Below, piece by piece: positions 11,812 to 23,900 of a stretch of 64,000 nucleotides of DNA (position 1 is the stretch's first letter; each line of letters opens with the position of its first letter). The DNA comes from Phytoseiulus persimilis (lineage: Eukaryota > Arthropoda > Arachnida > Mesostigmata > Phytoseiidae), in NCBI GenBank assembly GCA_037576195.1, contig CM075101.1, forward strand, positions 1,178,001-1,242,000, read 5' to 3'. The notes beneath the pieces are model-generated. The model did no database searches. It saw nothing but the letters and a program-made list of their open reading frames with translations, and had not been told where the DNA came from. The position numbers and the translations under genes are program-made.

Positions 11812-14800
11812 CTTCGTGGAAGGCGAATAGGACCAGCAGGAGATGATTATCCTGGAAATACGCCTAAATATCATCAGATCGCTTCCATATACCTTGGAGT
11901 CTCTTATCGAAAAAACTTCCAGGGAAAAGATTCCGTAAACAGAAAGCACAGTTTCGGAGTGTCCCAGTGGCGTACCCAGGAGGGGGGGCGAACGGAAGCT
12001 CACTCAAAGAGGGGAATCCGGTGCGATCATTTGCGGACGCCTTTGCCGATCACCAGAGATAGCAGAATGAACCTCACAAGGGCCCCCCATTCGATGGAGA
12101 TGATGAAGACCCGCCTGATCATCGACCTTTTTCGGAATATCAGTTCATCGCATATGGTTACTCGCTGGATGCATCGTTGATCACACGAGATCGAAAATCG
12201 GAGCGGTAGGAGTCCCTCGTGGAATCTTAGTTCAGGACTCCTGACTCGACCACTGTCCGACTACAGTTCAGCTTCTAGAGAACTTCAAGCAAAGCGAGCC
12301 AAGCTCGGATGTATACAAGATACTAATCAGAGGCTCTCCAGCTTCTTCATGCGCCGCAGGACACTTTGATTCGGATGCTGCTCACTCCGCCAAACGCAAT
12401 TCGATGCAGCTGTGGACACCAAGAACACCGACTATGTCGCATCGGATGTCACATCGATTCGAATCGATCATCTTCGGCTCCCAATTATGTTTTTCCGTAA
12501 TATAAATACGATATTCCGTCACGGGAGCGGAATGACTTCGAATAAGACGAGCAATGAGTTTTCTGCCTCCTCTAACCTAGCTGAGTGACAGTCATTGGAA
12601 AGTTGCAGGGTTTCATGGGTCCGTAGTGCGAGCCGTGCTGTACTGAAATGAGTCACGTCCTGACATTTCGACACCAACCTCTTAGTCGTGTGCTAACCGA
12701 TGCTGTCGAATGTTTCAATAATGATCGAATTGCCCGAACGCTTTCGAGTCGGCGTCACTTGCGTTCACCTCTCGCAACATCGATCGAGTGCTCAACGATC
12801 CAATTCAGCACCGCTGAGGCGATAGTTTCAGGATGGAGTCGCAGGAAAAACGCACACCGCGTATCAACACAGGCAGCCGTAACTTGAGCAGCGGCAGCGG
12901 CACCCGCACCAGCATTAGCAGAACAGAACCACAACAAAAACAGTACACATAGAAGGACGTGGAACTGTCCCCAAATAAATGGGGTTGTTGTCTGTGGATG
13001 TCGTTGTTCAGTCGCGTTCTTCACCTCGCTCCACTCGAATTCCTTGAACTCTTTTCCGTCTTTAGCTAATCAGGCAATGCGGGCATTATAAGCATCAGCC
13101 TCGGTTGTTGGTTGACAGCACTCACTGAGATTCGGAACTGGGACCCGATCATAGACCATAGGGCGGCGGCTCGAGTGAGAGGAGGTTGATCAGTGCAGCC
13201 ATCAGCGATATGTCAAGCGAGCAAGGAACTTCTAGAAAGGCAGGGATGGCAGGTGGTCGTAACCCCGTATCAACAAGGGGAGCGTGGGCCTATGTCTCAA
13301 TTGGATGACCTGACGGCTCAAGCAGCGGCGGCTCAGGGACTCCAGCTTCAAGAGAAACGTGAGGCATAACTTGTCGGAAATAGTGATGACGATGATCTCT
13401 CTTCACACAAAGTCCCGGGCGGCTCTCTAATAGAGCCCGACGGCCAAACATCGCCCCTACCACATTATCGCGAGGGTCAGAAGCCCTCCGAGCTTGGCGG
13501 ATTCCGTAGCCCTCCTTCGAGAATCTTGAAATCTCGAGCTCGACAATATGATTGAGGGAGAATGCGAAGGAACGAACGGCTCAACCCTTACCCAATGAAA
13601 AGTGCCCCTCGCCGCTGATTTCCAATTCTAAACGGAAGAGATCTGAGAACTTCAGGGACCCTTTGAAATGAAGTTATTGGTTCCGGAACTCACTCAAATT
13701 CTAACGTTACTAAGCCCGTTGCGAAAACCTCTTCGCTCCTTCCCCATGCCGACAGCGAGGAGATGACCGAGTGGTCTGCCTGCTTCCCGTACGAGACGCG
13801 CTCTGCTTCATCGAGTACGAAAACGACATCCAGCAGGGTGAAGCACAACTTCCCTTGCAACCTTTCGAATTTCAGATCCTCATGTGCTACGGTCGCCACA
13901 ATGATTGAAACGCGGAGCGGCATATCGAAATCTATCCTGGTGCGTGTTGAGTGGCACATCTGAGCTTACAGTGTCATAGGCGTCCGCTACGACCATGAGA
14001 GTTCGGCGTAACCATGAGCGAGAACCAGAAAGCTAGTTAGCGAAACCTTCCGTTTCCCGGTCCGGAGGGAATCTCCGTCCTGCTGGCTCCGCCGAGGGAA
14101 CGGAACTCATTTCTTGAGCAGACCCTCGAAAGGGGTCTCTACTGACTGGGTCTGCGCTGAGAACTTCCTCAGTAATTCAGAAGGTCAAGGAGAGAGCGAA
14201 CTCCCTGAACGTTGCTTGGCTGACGCGAATTCCGATCCGCTTTCGTTCTTGACGTTTCGCATGACTCTCCGACCAGGAGTATTCGGAACATGACATTCGG
14301 TTGCAGTGTTATGCGGTGGGTGGCTGGGAGAGCCCAGGGGGGCAATGCCCACTTTCACCGATTCCAAAACAAGAGAGACTGGACGGAAAGTGAATGAGAA
14401 TTGCTCCCTCGGGAACAGCAATGCGCCAGTCTCTTGCACAGCGCAATAGGAATAGAAGTCGGGCGGGATCGCAACTTTGGGGCGTCGTCTGAATATTCTC
14501 CCCCCGCTTGTCGCTGCTCGGCACGCTTTTGTACGACGGGCACCGCTGAGAGTGGCTAACGGCAGTCTCGCCAAGTATCATGCACCGTCGGGAGAGTCCT
14601 CGAAAGAGAAACACTACGCAATATCAAGGCGACGACAGCAGATGCGCGGATGTGACAGCTCCCATGTTTTGCTGCTTCAGAGCAGAGATCATCATCATCG
14701 GCGATATGGACCAAGTTGCCTGCCATCGAGAATCATCAACCTTGGCAAATTTGTGTCATTTCTCATGACCTATTCTGCCTCCTCCCAACCGACCCGTGCT

Positions 14801-15447
14801 CGGATACCGTTCTCCCTGTCCTCGAGGGGCCATGTACCGTAGTTCCCGAAAACCGCAATGCTGTGTAAATCCCACGCAGCAGAGGGGGTGCGAGAGGGCG
14901 GAGAGGTAGCGGCGGTGCAGTAGCAGCGGTGCAGTGCTCAGCAGCCGAATCTTTAAGGCAGCGGCGGTTGTGCGATGATGGTGGCGAGTGAATGCATGCA
15001 TGCGTGAGTGAGAGCGAGCACAGGGAAAGCTGCTGCTTTCGCTGCTAAAGGCATCGAAGTAATCTTAGTTGTCTTGGATACGACCGGCACCGACGTCAGA
15101 GAGGGAGCAGTGGCTCAGCCAGTTCTCATGACGGCCCGCGCGTACCGCAACGAGCATTGAATGATACCGTTCCGTGGCTACTCACGCCGTGTTCGCCACT
15201 AAATCCTCGTAAGCTTTTAAACTTTGAGACTGGTTGAGTCTCAGAAGTTTTGGCTGCTCCCCCAGCCTGTCCTCCACTACGGCAGTCAACGTCGGGGACT
15301 AGAAGTGAACGTGTGTGATTCAGTGAAATAGAAGACCACGACGATTGGCTCCAGCGAGAGAACGCGACCGGATCGAGAGAAGACCGCTAGGAAACCGCCC
15401 GTCGATCAGAGGTTCCGAGGCAAGCTAGTTGGTCGCTACAATCTATC
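11812..15447. other. 3.6-kb gap between PPP4C and flotillin-2
   Basis: The gap holds the PPP4C upstream region and the flotillin-2 promoter and 5' UTR. No family is recognised in any frame. At about 13206-13560 a stretch has coding-like, Gln/Ala-rich and then Asp/Ser-rich frames (for example QLDDLTAQAAAAQGLQLQEK, then NSDDDDLSSHK), but it is short and broken by stops. It could be a degenerate mobile element or chance. Nothing firm is claimed. Confidence 0.4.
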
Positions 15448-18400
15448 ATGGGGAATATACAAACAGTTGGGCCGAACGAGGCCCTCATCGTCTCAGGTAA
15501 ATTTGAGGAAATCAGTCGTTTGTGATCGGCCAGAGTGTTGTTTTCCTTTGGAAGGCCTAGTCAGGAAAGGCGAACCCGGCTCCACTCCGTCCAGTGAGAT
15601 GCGGTCGCTAGTCTGGCTCCGTAGAGCATACTTCTCGCGAGTAATCGCTTAGAATGATGGTAGGCGCATCGTGACTCTCGTGTCCTCTTGTGAGAAGTCC
15701 GGTATGTGTAACTGTAGAACACATAAGGCTCCTCGCATCATCCACAGAAACTCAATGACTCACATGAGTGTATGGCTTGAAAGCGGGAGAATCCCGTAAA
15801 AACTATGACTGGGTGCAGGGTAAGGCATATCGATTTCGGAAAGGGCTTCAGTTCGAGTCAACACATTCCCTTTACATCCGATGCGTACCAGATTGACTCG
15901 ATAGATGACGGATGGAACGACAGCGGAATCTCTTGGAACATCCGTGAGCGCTTTTTCACGGAGAAACACTGAAACTGCCTGCTCGATCGTGCGACTTATC
16001 CTGAGGAATCATCGGTGTCGCGTGCTTCACATCGTATCGATCCCTGAACACAAGACCTCTACTCTACAGGTTAAAGTCACGCCATCAGTGCCTCTTAGAA
16101 ACGGCGAACCTCCTGACCGCGCTTCACTTCTTTCGTGCTGTCTGATCGAGTGTAAAGAGGCATCGGTCCTCGGGAACCGATCGGGAACGGGGATAGTCCC
16201 CTCGAATGATTCAGTTTCATTGCTGATCCGGAAACCGCTATTTGCAGAACGCGATGCGTCAAATGCATCCTTTTGAAATCGGGAGCCACATTCTCATCCA
16301 CATTGCCAGATCAGGCGTCGCTGTCCGGAGAAATCAAATTCTGGAGCCAGACATCTCAAATGCTTGTCTTGAACGGGGTCTCTCTTTGAGGTTCGCATAT
16401 CCGACCACGTTCCAGTGGAGACCTCTTGCAGTATCGATGTTCTTTCCACAGACGCCATTGCTCACACCAGCCCGCCGTCGGGGACTTCTCGTCGGATTTT
16501 TTTTGTTTAGTGTTGTTCCTCTGAAGAAGTCTTTGCCGAGAACCGGACTCTCTGATATTCCGACAGTTTTCTCTTTGACGGGAACCGAGAATCAGTCCTA
16601 GCTGAACTATTCGACGCGCTCAGGTCATCGCTGAAGCCAGGGAGATCAGCACTTGGCAATTTCACTTCATCGATCTCTCCATTGAGGTTGAAGAACAGAT
16701 GAAAGTTCCGATACGAAATCATATAAGAAGAGAATTTCTATGTATGGCCCAGGACCATTGAACTTCGAGTGTGCGTCACTGCGGCATAGGTCACGGTCCG
16801 CGTTGTCGCATTGGAAGTTAGAATCCACAAGCGCTGAGTAAGCTCTACTGAGTTGTTACGAGATCCCATGGTATCTCGCGGCGATCAATGGTCGTCCTCC
16901 CGGCTGAACCCTGAAATTCCTGGTCGTTCAGGAAGACACTCATGTAAACTGAAACTTCTCTGAGCTGTCTGTTTCCGTGGCAACTCGGAAGAAATCCACG
17001 TACAGCTCGAGTTGCATCAATTTGGAAGCTTGTGATGAGCACACTTGAACGTTCAGCACGATGACTCTGGGGTTGCTAACCTCTTTTGTTTCGGAAACGA
17101 AACTCTGTGTGAGTCGATGAGCTGGATGCTGAACCTCGGTTGGAAACACAATGAAGGCCGACACTCTTGCACCATAACACTGCATAGTCATACGAAACTT
17201 GACCTCCGGTGGAACCATCTCACTCCGACCGCGGAATCAGGGAGGCATGCTATGGGTGTTCTTAAGCCAGACGAGGTACGGGTCTTCAGCATGCAGTCAT
17301 TCCGTCACTGAACATTTCTATTCGGCGTGTTTCAGGAGGATGTTGCGGCAACTCTGCCAAGAAAATGGTCGTCGGCGGTTGGGCTTGGGCCTGGTGGTTG
17401 GTCACAGATGTACAGCGTCTGAGTCTTGAAGTGATGACACTAAAACCTCGTTGCGAACACGTTGAAACGGCGCAAGGAGTTCCGCTTACTGTCACAGGAG
17501 TGGCACAATGCAAAGTAATAACTTTGAGTCTATCGAGCAGACTCGATAATTTTGATCAAGATTTCCACACTAGGCTACCCGTTCCAACTGATAATAATTC
17601 GATCCTCCTAACTCCTTGTCCCACGTAGGTCATGACCGAACAGGAATTCCTTTCGACCGCCGCCGAACAGTTCCTTGGTAAAGAGATCGACCACATCAAA
17701 ATAGTGATTCTTCAAACGCTTGAAGGCCATCTTCGGGCCATCCTCGGAACACTCACAGTTGAAGAAGTTTATCGGGATAGAGATCAATTCGCTTCTCTGG
17801 TGCGAGAGGTTGCTGCTCCCGACATTGGCCGCATGGGCATAGAGATACTGTCGTTCACTATCAAGGATGTCTTTGATCAAGTAGAGTATTTGACATCTTT
17901 GGGCAAGGCCAGAACGGCCGCCGTGAAGCGTGACGCAGATATTGGTGTTGCCCAGGCGGAGCGGGACGCTGGAATCCGAGAAGCTGAGTGTGAAAAATCG
18001 GCGATGGATGTGAAGTATGGAGCGAACACCAAGATCGAAGATTCACATCGCATGTACCAGCTCCAGAAAGCACAATTCGACACCGAAGTGAACGCGAAGG
18101 TACTCCCTCGAGAATCACGTCTCTATTCAAGCAATTCATTCTGTTTCAAAGATTCTAAAACCAGCGTTCTGAAAACTGCAGAAAGCAGAGGCCCAACTCG
18201 CGTACGAGCTGCAGGCTGCAAAGCTGACGCAGAAAATCCGAAACGAAGAGATCGAGATCGATGTCGTAGAAAGGAGGAAAGATATCGCCGTAGAAGAGAA
18301 AGAGATCCTCCGAAAAGAGAAGGAGCTCACTGCCATGATAAGACTACCAGCCGAAGCTGAAGCCTATCGTCTCGAGATGATCGCGCAGGGTAAACGGTAA

Positions 18401-18981
18401 GCTATGTGGTCCGCCTTCCCTAACCGATCCGGAGTGGAGCGCGAGTGATGAGATTAGACCCTGGCCTAACCCGGCGGTTTGATTTTCAGCACACAAGTTC
18501 TCGAGGATGCCAGAGCCGATGCAGAGAAGATCAAGATGACCGGCGCGGCGGAAGCCTACGCTATCGAAGCTGTCGGTAAAGCCGACGCAGAGAGGATGCG
18601 ACTCAGGGCTGCTGCGTACAAACAGTATGGGGAAGCAGCGGTTCTATCTTTGGTCCTCGAAACCTTACCGAAACTGGCAGCAGAGGTAAAACAAAAACAC
18701 CTCATTCGTGGAGTTCCGTCATCCACATGTCGCAAGCATTTTGACGTTCCGGAGGCTCAGCAGCACAACAAGTCTAATCTGAATCCGTTCTGCAGGTTGC
18801 GGCACCTCTGGCCAAGACTGATGAAATCATCATGCTGGGGGGAGATGATCGCACGGCCCAAGAAATAGGGAAGCTGTGCTCTCAAATACCTCCCACGGTT
18901 CAAGCCCTCACAGGCGTTGATATATCTAAGGTAACCGAAACAGTCTTCGAGAAGATGGGACAGGCTCAGATGATAGGATAG
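15448..18981 (+). CDS. FLOT2: Flotillin-2 (reggie-1)
   Basis: Six exons, 15448-15496, 17336-17514, 17629-18099, 18182-18396, 18490-18685 and 18796-18981, join in frame to 431 residues (mammalian about 428). The first 16 residues, MGNIQTVGPNEALIVS, lie alone in exon 1. Gly2 is the family's myristoylation site; position 4 is Ile where mammalian flotillin-2 has a palmitoylated Cys. The SPFH/PHB domain follows (GGWAWAWW, LEVMTLKPRCEHVETA, QTLEGHLRAILGTLTVEE, REVAAPDIGRMGIEILSFTI). The coiled-coil flotillin domain has repeated EA/AE blocks (RDADIGVAQAERDAGIREAE, KADAERMRLRAAAYKQYGEA), and the tail is VQALTGVDISKVTE. It is a membrane scaffold in ordered plasma-membrane microdomains and endosomes. 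Confidence 0.96.
15497..17335 (+). other. Long first intron of flotillin-2
   Basis: This 1839-bp intron is about ten times longer than the other introns of the gene. It separates the lipid-anchor exon from the SPFH domain. No open frame inside resembles a known protein. Long first introns in compact genomes often hold regulatory elements, but none can be named here. Confidence 0.5.
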
Positions 18982-20930
18982 GATGAATATCGCGGAACTC
19001 AATCATTCGAACGTTCCTCGTGTTTCTGATGCGCGCAGATGATGGTAGTCGCCTCAGAGGTCCAGATTACCTTCAAAGATCTTGGGCGTTGCATAGGTGC
19101 GGCTGAATACATCCAGATCCTCTGTGATTCTGTCTATTGCATTCGATAGCGGTTCGACGCTTGACAGACACTCGATGTAGGAGTCAGAAGGCTCCGGCTA
19201 TGCACGTGAAGCGAATTTTATTGGAGTCGTGTTTTTAGGTGCTTGAGAAACTTTCGGGTCGTGTGGGCAATGCAGCTTCTTCGGTCTTCGATGTTCGAGT
19301 GGAGTCGTCTCCTGCGATTGCTCCTTGAAATCTATTGCCCATGATTCATCATTGAAGCTGCTACGATTCGAAGTCCAAGAAGCCATACTCGAGGCTGCTC
19401 TTGGAGCAGATCAACAACTGCTCAGTCATAGCGACTCTTGTTTCGAATGCATCGGTTTTATCGCTCAGAGCTTTCGCTATGAATCACGCTTCAAACTTGT
19501 GTAGATCCTCGGTGAACTCGACACTTTCTCGACACCACAATGCACTGCACTCGAGGCCCTCAACCCAAAGCCGTAGGTTTCGATTGCCTGGAATCAAAAG
19601 ATTTTTGTTTCTGCAGATTCTAACGAAGATACCGGGCGCCAAGTAGACGGCTCCGGCCACTGAAGTGCCTCACAACTCCATCATCCTTCATCACCATCAT
19701 CTCCATTCTCATAACACGAGATATCGAAACTGCGATGAAAGCAGGCGCCAATTTCAATTTTATACCCTGTCACTGGAAGACAGAACTTATGCATTATCTA
19801 TCGAGATTGTTCTCGGCTAGCGACAGCAACAAACTCATTGTGCCCCTCAGTTGCTCTCACTCGCATAGAACACAACTATCTACTCGGTCGCAAGAAGCTT
19901 CTGATGGCCGCTGCTTTTACACGATTGGCATGTCTTGAGTTGCTTCGACGGAAAGGATTGCAATGGCCTACATGCTTCGCATCGCCATCGGATCTTCGGA
20001 AAATCGAGGCGAATTGGAATTGACTTCAACTGTGAGAGTACCTGTGTTACTTTATACCCTGTATATCTCTATCGAGTGTTTCTCCTTGAAAGCTATACAC
20101 CGGAAAGATTTTGTCTGTCTAGGACATATATTGCGCGGCAACACCGAGGGCATCTCGATATCTATACCTCCCATCTATCCACGCCACCGAAGCTTCATGC
20201 ATTACATCCGAAGCGGTATCACAGCAAGACGAAATGGCTGCATACTGCACGCGCGCGATGAGTAGATGCGCAAATGTCTAAAAACGCGCTGAGCATTGGT
20301 GTAGCAACCTCGTGCGCATTTAGTCGTGCGCGAATCTTCCATGAGCGCGCATCCAATATGGAGCTGACGGGATTCATTCGTGTGCGAGATGATGCATGAA
20401 ATTTGCACGAACATGTTGAGAAAGATTATACAATGGAAATCATCACAAGCCCTGAACCTCACCTTGTTAATCAGAAGTCCTTACTTGCGAAGCTCAACAC
20501 AGTTTTATTCATTTTCTGGGCGGTTTCTGATCATAGAGATCCTATGGTATACCCGTGCCGTGGTTTCGAATCCGAAATGTTTACATACAGGCCTTAATCT
20601 TCTTTAAAGAAAGAGTCCAAAGCTCCTCCCTCTGGTCCTCGAAAACGATTCCTGACACACCAAAGATTTAGGTCCGGAACGCGCAAGCCTTCCCATTTCT
20701 CCTCGAGAAACCCCACGATTCCCACTGTTTTTGAGATCATAAAGTCGTGAGCTTCTCGGTCGGGAAAAAATCCGGTTGAACAGGAATAATTTTTGATTGA
20801 ATTAAATCGAATAAATATTGAGTTGGTTTTGACATATCTATCTCTCTTCATCCTCCATTGAAGCGGCTGACATTATTGTCTGAAGGCCCGAGCAGTCGTC
20901 TTCTTCCTGTCCACCTCGTCCGTTTGCACT
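18982..20930. other. 1.9-kb convergent gap between flotillin-2 and the RecQ helicase gene
   Basis: It contains the 3' UTRs of both genes. A TTTATT near 20502 is a possible minus-strand poly(A) signal for the helicase gene. Open frames are short and unrecognised; no RNA gene is seen. Confidence 0.4.
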
Positions 20931-23900
20931 CTACGAACGCTTTCTCTTCGGTTGTTTGGTTGGGGACGTCGGCTTTTGGGACATACCATTCGGTTCCGGA
21001 GTTTGGACTAATGTCAGCATGCGAACGGATCGCCTGCCAAGGACTACATCATGCAGCTTGGATCCAGGAACCAGGAAGGGAATGGTCGAGTAAGGTGTGA
21101 AATGATACTTCTCCTCTAGATAGCCTTGGCACAGGCACCAAGCAACTAGTTGCTCCAAACGGCTTTTGTGGATGCCTCCCGTCTTCTTACGGAGCGCCTC
21201 CACCAATTTATTTCCAGTAAGTCGAACTTCAGCTTCCTGAGCGCAATCGATTGCCTCGCTCATCAGTTTCAAGTACTTTGAGATGTCTGTTTCACGCGTC
21301 CGTTTATCGAGACGAGAGCAATTGTCGCATCGATGATCATTCTGTTCGCATTCAGTAGCGGACTGGCCCGTTCCCCCGCAGAAGTATTTGGCTAAGAGGC
21401 TCCGTCGGCAGTTGATCGTATCGAGACAATAGTCTACCATGTTATAAAGATTCTTCGCTCCGGCTTTTTCTGTGAGTATCATGGATGATTGCCGGAAAAT
21501 GTCTTGAAACTTGAAGAAGACAATGCAGTCAGCCGATAGCCCGTCTCGACCAGCTCGACCAGATTCTTGATAGTAATTCTCCAGTGACTTCGGTATCGAG
21601 TTATGCAGGACGAAACGCACGTCTCCTTTGTCAATACCCATACCGAACGCAACCGTGGCCACAACCACCTGTATTTTACCGCTCGACCATTTATGGTGAA
21701 CTGCTGATCTGATTTCAGGCTCCAGGCTCGCGTGATATGCGTGAGCGGTGATGCCGAAATCCGAAACTAAACATTTAGCCAATTGTTCAGCTTCGCGGAT
21801 TGAGAAGCAGTAAACGATGCCGCTTTGACCGTGGTATTCATTTCTTATGAGATTACCGATAGCGCTTGTGATGTCTTCAGCTTGGTTCCTGACAGCATAA
21901 CGCAAGTTCGGTCGGTCGAATGAGTCTCGAAGCACAATCGAATCTTCATCGAGACTTAGCATGCTGATCACATCAGACGTCAATGTCTGAGAAGCCGTGG
22001 CTGTCAGACCGAGTATGGGAACCCCAGGGAACTGTTTCTTCATTATACCCAAGTAGTTGTAGTCGGGCCGGAAATCGTGGCCCCATTGCGAGCAACAATG
22101 CACCTGGAGGAAAGCGTGGAATGATTGTTGTAATCAGTTCTGATAACATATTCTGCTCCAGAAAACCTCGGATTAAGCCAGGAATTCACCTCGTCAATCG
22201 CAAGGAGTTTGAGTTTTTTCATTTCCCAACATTTCTGCAACTTTGTCATGAAGAGTTTCGATTTGGCTAAACGCTCCGGAGTCACGTACAGGAGGAGACT
22301 TTTCTCCGACGGTGAAGGCAATAACATTCGCTTGAGAGTCGCTGATGCCTGTTCGCGGGTGAGTTGCGAATGGAGACTGGCAACAGGTAGAGTGGGGTAT
22401 CGCGTAGTGATTTGCATCACCTATATTAGCTTCCATTCGATTAGGGATACGTTCTCAGTTTTTTAGTACTTCAATCTCACCATTCATCTCCATAAATCAC
22501 ATCTCTTGCGCTTACCTGATCTTCCATGAGTGAAATCAAGGGTGTTATCACGATCGTTAGTCCCCCAAGGTAGAGGGACCCGAGTTGATAGATTAGGCTC
22601 TTACCCGCTGCCGTGGGCATGATCACGATGCAGTCTTTACCTGCGAGTTCGAAGCTTGAGCTCACTTCCCGATTCCTGGTTCCCACATAAGCAGGGAGGT
22701 TTTAATACTTGATGTTTTTTTTCCGATTGTCTGATTTTCACACTTTTATGCGCTCGCGGAGAAACATAGGCAATCAGCTATCGTGGACAACACGCTTCTG
22801 TGATTGATGACGGGAACTCGAGCTCATTAATTAATGCGCGACGAGCTCATCAACGGCTGGAAACGAGACCTGGACACTATTTTTTGCAGTGGAGTTCCGA
22901 ATGGAAGCAAATTGCAAGACCTTCGAGCCATAGCTGTCGATGAGACCCAAGAGCTGCGTTCTTTCATATGACCCTCTCAAGAGTCGTTCAAGACGGTTGA
23001 AACGTGGTTCCGGAAATTACGCACCGCAGAAGAAAACCTTGGAGATGTTCCCGAGTCAGCTCCAGAGACCGACCAACGAGGTCGGGACAGCATCCTCAAA
23101 GTCGACAAACTAATCTACCCCGAAATGTCGCTGGAGTCGCTTTCAACTATGAGCGATCGGCGTTCGGAGATGATATGTTGACAACGCTTCCTTGGTGCGG
23201 GATGTATCAACCGCAGGTGCATTTCACACGTGGAATCTGTCCACTAGAGTGGAAGCGGCAGTCGGGGAGAGCCAGCCAATCGATGGAACGCTCCATCTAT
23301 CGCAACCCAATGCAGAAGTTGGCGCCCCGGGATGACTCCGCCTCGATCTGATCATACCTCTCTTTTCATACCGGAAAGTGTAGTCACATCGACCTCAGAG
23401 TCACCTTAATTGGCCCCGGAGAGTATTCATCCTCGAATCCGAACTCGAACTCGAATTCGAAAATTCCGAGATACCCGGATTCGGATCGCCGAATCCAAAT
23501 CATGCCCATCCCTGTGTTCTATGAGTTCGTGAAGATGTTCGGGTGTGCTCAAATCTATCTCGGAATCACCTCCATGAACACCAAGAGATATGATCGGATC
23601 CGAATCGATATCACCCCAATAGTTTCCCAGAAATATGATCAGATCGAACTCGATATCACCTCAATAGTCTGCCGGGAATAGGATCAGATCGAGATCGATA
23701 TCAACCCAATCGTTCCCCAAAAATATCATAAGATCGAACTCGAAATCACCCCAATAATTTTCCAGAAATATGATCGAACTCGATATTACCTCAATAGTTT
23801 TGCAGAAATATGATCAGATCGAAATCGATATCAGCCCAATAGTTCCCCAAAAAATATGATTCGATCGAACTCGAATTCACCCAAATAATTTCCCAGAAAT

